From an uncultured Lachnospiraceae bacterium (GTDB taxonomy: Bacteria; Bacillota; Clostridia; Lachnospirales; Lachnospiraceae): a stretch of 47,547 bases of DNA. The notes under the pieces are model-generated. The model ran no database searches and was not told where the DNA came from. It saw only the letters and a program-made list of their open reading frames with translations. The DNA lies in NCBI GenBank assembly GCA_946552115.1, contig CAMNRH010000024.1, positions 1-47,547 on the forward strand. The letters are read 5' to 3'. The stretch's first letter is position 1, and every line of letters starts with the position of its first letter. A program made the position numbers and the translations under genes. Positions 25,763 to 32,349 of this stretch are shown one piece after another.

Positions 25763-26536
25763 TCACTCCTCCTCCCTCTCATATTTTTTCAATAATTCGA
25801 CTGTTCTCCTCCGCACTTTCTGAAACTCCGGATTCTCTTTAATCTGCACAGTACGGGGACGCTCAAACGGCACCTCTATCACCTCTGCCTCACCGCCGTT
25901 CTTAATATGCTGAAGCACAACAATCTTGTCCGCTAAAAACAACGCCTCTTCAATGTCATGAGTAACGAATACAATTGTCTTTTTTGACCTTTCCCAGATT
26001 TTTACGAGCTCCTCCTGCATCATTTCCTTTGTCATCGCATCCAGTGCGCCGAACGGCTCGTCCATGAGAATTGTTTCCGGATTATTGGCAAGTACACGGG
26101 CCAAATCCACTCTCTTTTTCATTCCGCCTGACAGCTCTTTGGGCCATGCATTCTCAAATCCTTTTAATCCTACGGTTTCAATAAACTTATTCACATGCTC
26201 TTTTCGTATCTCCGCCGGAATCCCCCGCACCTTGAGTCCATATTCGACATTATCGCGAACCTTAAGCCACGGGAACACCGCATCCTCCTGGAATACCATT
26301 GCTCTTTCATAGCCTACACTTTTTATTTCCTGCCCGTTATATAGTATTTTCCCCTTTGCAGGCTTTTCAAAACCGGCAAGCATTTTAAGAAGTGTTGATT
26401 TTCCGCAGCCGGACGGTCCTATAATACAGACAAACTCATTGTCGCCAATCATAAGCTCCAGATTTCTTATTACCTCATATCCCGGCTTTCCTTTGCTACC
26501 CTCATAAGAGAAACTTAAGTTCTCTATCTTAAGCAT
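25763..26536 (-). CDS. ABC transporter ATP-binding protein
   Basis: The start at 26536 (MLKIENLSFSYEG...) follows GGGGAGG; the upstream extension is in-frame read-through of the M24 gene end. All NBD motifs are present: Walker A GPSGCGKST, Q-loop VFQEDAVFPW, signature LSGGMKKR, Walker B ETILMDEP, and the switch VTHD. About 257 residues, TauB/SsuB-like. It overlaps the 3' end of the M24 gene region only in the unused extension. It drives uptake by the adjacent permease. Confidence 0.94.
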   Translation of the reverse strand: MLKIENLSFSYEGSKGKPGYEVIRNLELMIGDNEFVCIIGPSGCGKSTLLKMLAGFEKPAKGKILYNGQEIKSVGYERAMVFQEDAVFPWLKVRDNVEYGLKVRGIPAEIRKEHVNKFIETVGLKGFENAWPKELSGGMKKRVDLARVLANNPETILMDEPFGALDAMTKEMMQEELVKIWERSKKTIVFVTHDIEEALFLADKIVVLQHIKNGGEAEVIEVPFERPRTVQIKENPEFQKVRRRTVELLKKYEREEE

Positions 26537-26555
26537 GTTACCGCCTCCCCTTTCT

Positions 26556-27974
26556 TTACTTTTCAACAGCCAGCACAACCGATGTATCCGCCATATACGG
26601 GAAACAGACCGCCGGAAGATCTGACAGCGGAAGAACCTCCTCCGGAAGATGAATTCCAAGAATCTCTGTCATATATTTTTTCCTTGCCATAATCCTTTCA
26701 TAGCAGGAGGGTGATATTTCCCTGATTTCTTTATGAAGCGCTTCATTTCCAATCGCCAGACCGTCCTCAATATGGCAGGGCAGATATGGCTCTTTAAAGC
26801 AAACCGTGTAATCACACTGAAGCATCATCCCTGAACGCACCTTTACCTTACTTCCCTTTACCAACGGGGAATTTGTCCATTCATCCGTATGAATCAGATG
26901 TCCCGGATTCAATATGATATTATATTTTTCAAATCCAAGCTCTGTCTCAACCATATCATAGATTTCTCCAAATTCCGTCCCGATCTCCATCATCTCATAC
27001 CATCTGGCAACGCTTGCAAAATAAGGCTTTGCAACCTCCTCAACATAATGCTTCCGGTTCTCGGGAAGATCCTCTGTACTGCGGATAAACATTCCCATCT
27101 TATGTACCAAAGAGCCTCTCATGCCATATCCGACTCCGGCCGGAATTCCAAACCCCAGTCTGCTGTGGTATTCCGGACTGTTAAGCCCCAAAGATGCATG
27201 TCCGTCACCAAAATTAACATTCGGATGCGTACAGGCAGGCTCCCCGTCAATTTCTAACAAAGCAGACACTTCAATCTCCGACATTCCTTCTTTCATATCT
27301 TTTATTGCACGATAAACACCTCTGGAAATCTTTGTCCCCTGTAATTCAAACTGAACAATTTCCTTTGCCGATACATAATGTCTGAGTCCGTATTCATTAT
27401 CCATCAGCAAATCCGTCGCATTCTCAATTGCTTCGATTCCCACCGCCGATGCCAGAGTTTCGACAATATAGTGAGGAACATCCGTAATACATGTCTTTAG
27501 ATTAAACTGCTCTTCCCGATAAGATTTCCAGCCCACCAAACCCACTTTAGCGTCTTTCTGTCCAAGCTCTGTCCGGAATATTTTTTCCAGAGGCTCGCTG
27601 TCTTCGTTCGGCTGGCCCATCAGGCCAAAGGTCTGATACAGAACTGTTCGAATATCATAAGGTATTTTCGGGACATAGCCCATTCCCTCATTTCCGACTA
27701 AAATAACCGGCTTCTCCCCTCTTTTTAATATTAAAAGAGCTTCCTCAAATCTCGGATCATAGCCTGTAAAATAGAAAATATTGGAAAAATGCTCCCTGTC
27801 GCCATAGACAACGATTGCAGTATAGCCCTCTGCCCGCGGCATTTTCCACAGCCTCTCTATCCGCTCCTCATAATCCTCCTTTGTGATAACAGGTATCTCT
27901 GATTCCACAATCGGAATCGGATTTTCACACAATGTCACCGACTCTCTTTTTTCTATTATTTTCTTCATCTTCAT
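26556..27974 (-). CDS. M24-fold protein (creatinase/prolidase-like), probably non-canonical
   Basis: About 472 residues: a creatinase N-terminal-like domain (YTAIVVYGDREHFSNIFYFTGYDPRFEEALLIL) and a pita-bread C-terminal domain. By eye, the region that should carry the two Asp metal ligands (GVGYGMRGSLVHKMGMFIR) lacks them, while His (NPGHLIHTDEW) and a late Glu (HIEDG) remain. This pattern resembles metal-free creatinase more than an aminopeptidase, but it is an eye alignment. ATG 27974 or 27968 both fall inside the end of the lacI-type gene with only a weak site, implying coupling. An operator-like palindrome lies within it at 26733-26746. Confidence 0.75.
   Translation of the reverse strand: MKMKKIIEKRESVTLCENPIPIVESEIPVITKEDYEERIERLWKMPRAEGYTAIVVYGDREHFSNIFYFTGYDPRFEEALLILKRGEKPVILVGNEGMGYVPKIPYDIRTVLYQTFGLMGQPNEDSEPLEKIFRTELGQKDAKVGLVGWKSYREEQFNLKTCITDVPHYIVETLASAVGIEAIENATDLLMDNEYGLRHYVSAKEIVQFELQGTKISRGVYRAIKDMKEGMSEIEVSALLEIDGEPACTHPNVNFGDGHASLGLNSPEYHSRLGFGIPAGVGYGMRGSLVHKMGMFIRSTEDLPENRKHYVEEVAKPYFASVARWYEMMEIGTEFGEIYDMVETELGFEKYNIILNPGHLIHTDEWTNSPLVKGSKVKVRSGMMLQCDYTVCFKEPYLPCHIEDGLAIGNEALHKEIREISPSCYERIMARKKYMTEILGIHLPEEVLPLSDLPAVCFPYMADTSVVLAVEK
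26733..26746. promoter_or_regulatory. Second copy of the LacI-type operator core, inside the M24 gene
   Basis: ATGAAGCGCTTCAT is identical to the central 14 bp of the palindrome at 29118-29135. In the reading frame it encodes EALHK, so it may be coincidence; on random expectation one given 14-mer would rarely recur in a window this size. It could act as an auxiliary operator for looping or roadblock. Confidence 0.45.
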
Positions 27975-29022
27975 CACCAATCTTAGCTTTTGCTATTGAT
28001 TTCCCTTCAACTATTTTGTACTGTACCATTGTCCGGATTTCCGTACATACTTTTTCTCTTATCTGATCCAGCAGCTGATAAGAGGCCTGACGCCCCATCT
28101 GTTCCAGCGCAAACTCAACTGTCTGAAGACTCGGAGTACATGCCCGCGCCGCAATACTGTTATCTATTCCTATGACTGAAATATCAGCCGGCACATGCTT
28201 TCCAAAATCCTGAATCGCTTTCACTGCTCCTACCGCCATATTATCGTTTCCGCAGATCAAAGCCGTACATTCTCTGCCGTTCTCAAGCATAGAGCTCACA
28301 CATGTATATCCGCTCTCAATGCTGAAATCTCCGTATAGTATAAGCTTTTCATCAATATCCAGCTCCTCTGCTTCCATTCCGGATTTATATCCCCGGAAAC
28401 GGTATTTCATATCCTGCTGCCCGCTGTGAACATTAATAAAACCAATCTTACTATGTCCAAGTTCTCTCAAAATATGTACCAAATCCTTCACCATCTGTTT
28501 ATTATCAATACACACCTCATTTGCCGCCATATCCGGACAGTTCCCATCCAGCAATACAAATGGAAAATTCTGCTTTTTCATATCTAAAACCGTTTTCTTC
28601 GGCACATCCCATGCCGACAAAATTGCAATGCCGTCTGCTTCCCTGCTGTTAATGCAGCTCTTCACGCAACTGTCCAGCTGCTGCGGTTTTGCTGCCGCGA
28701 CAATTTTAATCTGAAGACTATACCCCTCCTTTATCAGGCTGTCATTCATCGCCTGAATCACCGGCAGCTGATGAAGCCATGTCGACGGACTGATGTTTTT
28801 CTCTGACACGATGCATAACAGAATCGTATTTGACTTCCCTTTTGCAAGCTTCTGAGCATAAACATTAGGCGTAAAATCCAATGCCTTAATCGCTTCCGCA
28901 ATTTTTTTTCTGTTTATCTCTTTTACAGAATACGGATCGTTAATATATTTTGATACGGTTCCGGCAGAAACCCCTGCCCTGACAGATACATCTTTTAATG
29001 TGGCTTTTCTCATATTCATCAT
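27925..29022 (-). CDS. LacI-family transcriptional regulator
   Basis: 365 residues. The N-terminal helix-turn-helix (ATLKDVSVRAGVSAGTVSKYIN, residues about 7-28) has the LacI DNA-reading motif and hinge (FTPNVYAQKLAKGKSNTI). A periplasmic-binding-like effector domain fills the rest (ADGIAILSAW, DISVIGIDNSIAARACTPSLQTV). It is the first gene of the catabolic operon, starts after AAAGGAACCT, and overlaps the M24 gene by about 50 nt. The palindrome at 29118-29135 has the CG-centred symmetry these proteins bind, so autoregulation is likely. Effector unknown. Confidence 0.93.
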   Translation of the reverse strand: MMNMRKATLKDVSVRAGVSAGTVSKYINDPYSVKEINRKKIAEAIKALDFTPNVYAQKLAKGKSNTILLCIVSEKNISPSTWLHQLPVIQAMNDSLIKEGYSLQIKIVAAAKPQQLDSCVKSCINSREADGIAILSAWDVPKKTVLDMKKQNFPFVLLDGNCPDMAANEVCIDNKQMVKDLVHILRELGHSKIGFINVHSGQQDMKYRFRGYKSGMEAEELDIDEKLILYGDFSIESGYTCVSSMLENGRECTALICGNDNMAVGAVKAIQDFGKHVPADISVIGIDNSIAARACTPSLQTVEFALEQMGRQASYQLLDQIREKVCTEIRTMVQYKIVEGKSIAKAKIGDEDEENNRKKRVGDIV

Positions 29023-29040
29023 AGGTTCCTTTCATTTAAA

Positions 29041-29096
29041 AACTATATTATATAAAATAATTATAATCCTATAATACCTTATTTTATAATATAGTT
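29041..29096. repeat. Long AT-rich inverted repeat in the lacI-type leader
   Basis: Arms at 29041-29060 and 29079-29096 are complementary apart from a 2-nt gap and enclose 18 nt. It lies in the untranslated leader between the operator and the start codon. No T-run follows, so it is not an ordinary terminator. It may be an RNA hairpin or a second protein site. Confidence 0.7.
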
Positions 29097-29117
29097 CAAA
29101 AGAATTTCGCCGTTTAT

Positions 29118-29135
29118 AAATGAAGCGCTTCATTT
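29118..29135. promoter_or_regulatory. LacI-family operator palindrome
   Basis: AAATGAAGCGCTTCATTT is a perfect 18-bp palindrome with a central CG, typical of LacI/CcpA-type sites. It lies about 38 nt past the predicted transcription start of the operon, where a bound repressor would block elongation. Confidence 0.8.
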
Positions 29136-29171
29136 TAAGAGAAAAAATAAAATGGTGTATTTACATTCTGT

Positions 29172-29200
29172 ATTATAAGTTATATTCGTCATTTTGTCAA
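29172..29200 (-). promoter_or_regulatory. Consensus promoter of the LacI-led operon
   Basis: TTGACA, a 17-nt spacer, and TATAAT on the minus strand, about 150 nt upstream of the regulator start codon. Both hexamers match consensus exactly. Confidence 0.85.
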
Positions 29201-29338
29201 TAATTATTTTTTATTATCCAGAATTATACAGCTTTTTGCACAGTTTTGTCAAAGAAAACACTTCCCTTTCGTCATGCAGCAAAATCAGTAGCCCAGAATA
29301 AAATGAATCGGTTTTTCTTTCTCCGAAAAAAATTTTTC

Positions 29339-29370
29339 AAAAAAGGCTGCCGCATTCTCCTGCAGCAGCC
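29339..29370 (-). terminator. Strong terminator of the small transcription unit
   Basis: On the minus strand GGCTGC-T-GCA pairs with TGC-G-GCAGCC around a six-base loop and is followed by TTTTTT. It closes the unit that begins at the promoter near 29688. Confidence 0.85.
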
Positions 29371-29508
29371 CCATCTGCTATTTAGTTTTAATTTTATCTA
29401 TTCTGAATCGGAGGCTTCTTCTCAAATCTTATGTGGTATATTCTCAATATGTCTGCAACTACGAATTTTCCGCTTTCCTCTCCGGTTTCTCATCTCCGAT
29501 TTTTCTTT

Positions 29509-29619
29509 TCAATTATCTCTACCGGTCTGTCTCTCTCTCTGGATAAGGCTTATTCTATTGAAACTGCCGCTTGCCATACCACCAACATATTGAGTTATTG
29601 TTTCTGTATAATTGTCCAA
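29509..29619 (-). CDS. Candidate 36-codon small protein in its own transcription unit
   Basis: TTG at 29619 is preceded by a perfect AGGAGG with a 9-nt spacer. The predicted product begins MDNYTETITQYVGGMASGSF and ends RQTGRDN; it is soluble with a basic tail. After the TGA the same frame stays open for 29 more codons from KEKSEM to a second stop, so the locus might be a decayed longer gene. A consensus promoter lies ~40 nt upstream and a strong terminator ~140 nt downstream. I do not recognise the protein. The alternative is a non-coding RNA with an incidental ORF. Confidence 0.45.
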   Translation of the reverse strand: MDNYTETITQYVGGMASGSFNRISLIQRERQTGRDN

Positions 29620-29659
29620 TGGATTAAGCCTCCTTTCTGTTTCTCTTTAACTTAGGTAT

Positions 29660-29688
29660 ATATTATCACTGCATGTTATATTTGTCAA
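29660..29688 (-). promoter_or_regulatory. Consensus promoter of the small transcription unit
   Basis: TTGACA, a 17-nt spacer, and TAATAT on the minus strand. The predicted transcript runs about 310 nt to the terminator at 29339. The interval 29023-29773 holds only this unit plus the promoter, operator and leader of the LacI-led operon. Confidence 0.8.
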
Positions 29689-29773
29689 TACTTTTTTATC
29701 ATTTATTTTCAATAAATTTATAATTGTATTATTTTCATATAATATTTCGACTATTTATTCATAATAAACAATA

Positions 29774-31729
29774 TTACAATATAATATCATCTACTTTTTT
29801 ATAGTCTTTCAAGCTGTACGCCTCGATAATATTCCCCTGTATTACATATAATGTCTGTTCAATATAAACTCCTCTTGCAGAGGAACCATTTCCGTTAATC
29901 TCCTCCTCCATCCTGCAGATAAATCCGTTGTCAGAATCATATTCAAACACATAATAGCTCTGTCCGCCGTCGCTATACCCCGCAAATCCGATTATATTTT
30001 TTCCGGCGTCTGCAAGAGCCGCCTTGTAATCATAGGAAACGTCCGTACTATATACATTTTTTAAAATATACGTGCCTTCCTCTTTTACATCCGTCGGATC
30101 GGAAATATCAAACATCGTAAGCTTGACTCCCTCCGTAATCTGCGTCAGCTCGTCTACGTTCATGCCGATTCCCAGAAGCTTACCGTCCCCATAAGGATGC
30201 AGATAATCAGAAAAGCCTGGTATCTTAAGCGCTCCTATAATTTCCGGCCTTTTCGGATTCGACAAATCCACCGAAAAAAGCGGGTCTGTCTCCCTGAATG
30301 TCACAAAATATCCCGTATCCCCCATAAGCCTTGCGGAATATACCCGTTCATCTTTCGCCAAATTCTCAATAGAGCCGACAATTTCTAAATTGCCGTCCAG
30401 CACATAAACGGAATTCGTATTCTTTCTTGTTGTCACAATGCGAAGATAGCCTTTGTACTCATCAATGGAAAAGGAATCGTTAATATAGCCTTCCACTTTG
30501 CCCTGCGCACCCGGCCTTAGCACGCCTTTTTCATACGAAATACTCCGGATTGTCGTCTGTTCATCTTCATACACCAGATAATTGTCCCAGACTGTTTCAT
30601 AATAGTAAATATTTTTATTGCTTACATAGAGCTGGCCTCCCTGAGACAGAATCGCCTTACTGTCGGCCGCTTCGGAGGGATTCTCCATATCTATGGAAGA
30701 TACTACTGTAAAATCGCGTCCCTTTTCTATTTGTGGAAGGCAAATATCCTTTTCCGCAATGACACTGTCATTGACAAGAGGAATATATGTCTCCGGAAGT
30801 TCTCTCTTTATATGCTCCCATACCGCACTGTAATTGCTGAACAGATAGAGATAACCGTCTGACATTCTGGAGGATTGATACTGTCCGCTCTGGACAAACT
30901 CTCCTATCTTCTTTGGTTTCTCCGTTTCTTTCATATCATAGGTCAGTACTTTCGTGCTCCCTGTATAAAAGTACATTTTTGCCGTATTGCTGCTTTCGTT
31001 TTCATTTATGCTGCATACAAGCACAAGCCGCTTTTTTACCGAATCCAGATACATTTCCTGAATCCGCTGATTTTCCTCCACCGACAGAGTGTATACCTCT
31101 TTCATCTTTCCGCCGCGGGTATCGACAATCGACAGCTCTCTTCCGTTCTCCTTAAGCACATACAGGTATGTTCCGTCGGTTTTTACTACGTCTCCCTCGT
31201 CTACACCCTCCTGGCGTACATTTGTCTCAGAATAACTGCTGCTTTCAGCGCTCCCGCCCGTCAGCATACGATCCGTAGTTCCGGCATCCGCATCTGAACT
31301 TTCCATGATATCCTGCTCCTTTTTTGTCTCTGCAGCGCCTTCGGAGGCCTCATAGGCAATCATATCCTCCTCATACACGCGCGCTTCCTCCTCTATAGCT
31401 TTTCGGTAGCGCTCAATATAATCATATACCTCATCATAATCCGATGCTGATGCCACGGATTTTTCGCTGCTGATTTTAAGCTCCTCCCCGGGTTTCTCTT
31501 CTTTCGGCTTATGTCCGGTGCTGCCGTTTCTATATACCGCAATTCCTGCCACAAGAACAAAGCATGCCGCTGCCAGCGCCCCGATACGAAATAGACTTAT
31601 CTTTCTTTTCTTATTTTCCTTTTTCTCTAATGTCCGTATAATCTGCTCCGGCTTTAAGCTGTCCGGAGCCGTTATATCACTCGTCTTATCTTTTAGCTTT
31701 TGGATGATATCCTGCTCCCTTTTATTCAT
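29774..31729 (-). CDS. Membrane-anchored beta-propeller protein, probable anti-sigma partner
   Basis: 651 residues. A cytoplasmic N-terminus (about 1-44) contains ITAPDSLKPEQIIRTLEKK, like the short sigma-binding segment of clostridial anti-sigma factors. One membrane helix follows (about 46-65, LFRIGALAAACFVLVAGIAVY). The large outer part matches the beta_propel secreted family: EGDVVKTDGTYLYVL, VYSARLMGDTGYFVTF, FSDYLHPYGDGKLLGIGMN. It lies 23 nt downstream of an ECF sigma gene, the usual sigma/anti-sigma order. The sensed signal is unknown. ATG after AAAGGGG. Confidence 0.8.
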   Translation of the reverse strand: MNKREQDIIQKLKDKTSDITAPDSLKPEQIIRTLEKKENKKRKISLFRIGALAAACFVLVAGIAVYRNGSTGHKPKEEKPGEELKISSEKSVASASDYDEVYDYIERYRKAIEEEARVYEEDMIAYEASEGAAETKKEQDIMESSDADAGTTDRMLTGGSAESSSYSETNVRQEGVDEGDVVKTDGTYLYVLKENGRELSIVDTRGGKMKEVYTLSVEENQRIQEMYLDSVKKRLVLVCSINENESSNTAKMYFYTGSTKVLTYDMKETEKPKKIGEFVQSGQYQSSRMSDGYLYLFSNYSAVWEHIKRELPETYIPLVNDSVIAEKDICLPQIEKGRDFTVVSSIDMENPSEAADSKAILSQGGQLYVSNKNIYYYETVWDNYLVYEDEQTTIRSISYEKGVLRPGAQGKVEGYINDSFSIDEYKGYLRIVTTRKNTNSVYVLDGNLEIVGSIENLAKDERVYSARLMGDTGYFVTFRETDPLFSVDLSNPKRPEIIGALKIPGFSDYLHPYGDGKLLGIGMNVDELTQITEGVKLTMFDISDPTDVKEEGTYILKNVYSTDVSYDYKAALADAGKNIIGFAGYSDGGQSYYVFEYDSDNGFICRMEEEINGNGSSARGVYIEQTLYVIQGNIIEAYSLKDYKKVDDIIL

Positions 31730-31752
31730 AAGAAATCCCCTTTCTTAAAGAC

Positions 31753-32232
31753 TCACTGTAATATACATTCCATTTTGGCAAGTGCGCGGCTCCTTTTCGA
31801 GCGCACGGTATTTGCGTTCAGCTTCATAATACCCGCAATCTCGCCGCTGTTATATCCGCCGAACACTGACAATCCTATAATCGTCTGCTCCTCCTCCGTA
31901 AGAATGAAAAATGCATTCCTCACATCCAAAGCAAGCGATTGGTCTGGCTCCTCTCCGGCCGGCTCCTCCTGCATACTGTCTGCCAAATGCGCCTCCTCCT
32001 GTGCAGCTCTCTGTAACCGTTTCTTACAATGATTCGAAAGAATCGTAAACATCCAGCTCTTAAAAGCCTCCTCTTTACGAAGCTTCCGAATGTTTTCATA
32101 CGCAGATATTACCGCTTCGCTTACCGCATCCTCCGCCTCCTGCTGATTTTTCATTAGACAAAAGGCAAAGCGATACAAATCCGTATAAATAGCTTCATAC
32201 ATCTGCGCGAACCTCTTTGCATCGCACTTCAT
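31753..32232 (-). CDS. ECF-type RNA polymerase sigma factor
   Basis: The start at 32232 (MKCDAKRFAQMYEAIY...) follows GAGGGAGG; the longer reading has no site. Sigma region 2 covers about residues 8-75 (YTDLYRFAFCLMKNQQEAEDAVSEAV ... FKSWMFTILSNHCKKR) and region 4 about 105-155 (LTEEEQTIIGLSVFGGYNSGEIAGIMKLNANTVRSKRSRAL), with no regions 1 or 3. About 159 residues. It is the first gene of a two-gene unit with the beta-propeller membrane protein that probably holds it inactive. Confidence 0.92.
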   Translation of the reverse strand: MKCDAKRFAQMYEAIYTDLYRFAFCLMKNQQEAEDAVSEAVISAYENIRKLRKEEAFKSWMFTILSNHCKKRLQRAAQEEAHLADSMQEEPAGEEPDQSLALDVRNAFFILTEEEQTIIGLSVFGGYNSGEIAGIMKLNANTVRSKRSRALAKMECILQ

Positions 32233-32303
32233 ATCGTTTCCTCCCTCATGGATGTGTTGTCCTGTCATATATTAGAGTCTGTAAAAGGGTCAGGTGTTGC
32301 ATC

Positions 32304-32337
32304 GGGGACGGGGGAAAATTAAAAAAACCCCGTCCCC
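32304..32337. repeat. GGGGACGGGG palindromic repeat, copy 2
   Basis: GGGGACGGGG, an AT centre, and CCCCGTCCCC between the sigma gene start and the hydratase stop. A GGGTCAGGTGTTGCA half-hairpin lies directly beside it. It probably terminates the hydratase transcript. Confidence 0.88.
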
Positions 32338-32349
32338 AACGCCAAGCGT

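Noticed and set aside
29420-29511. In-frame TGA of the 36-codon ORF as possible selenocysteine or readthrough
   Set aside because: No SECIS-like hairpin is visible directly after the TGA and the downstream peptide resembles no selenoprotein.
29246-29593. 115-codon plus-strand frame in the gap before the beta-propeller gene
   Set aside because: It lies antisense to a unit with far better signals, has no ribosome site, and its residue composition looks like reverse-strand coding noise.
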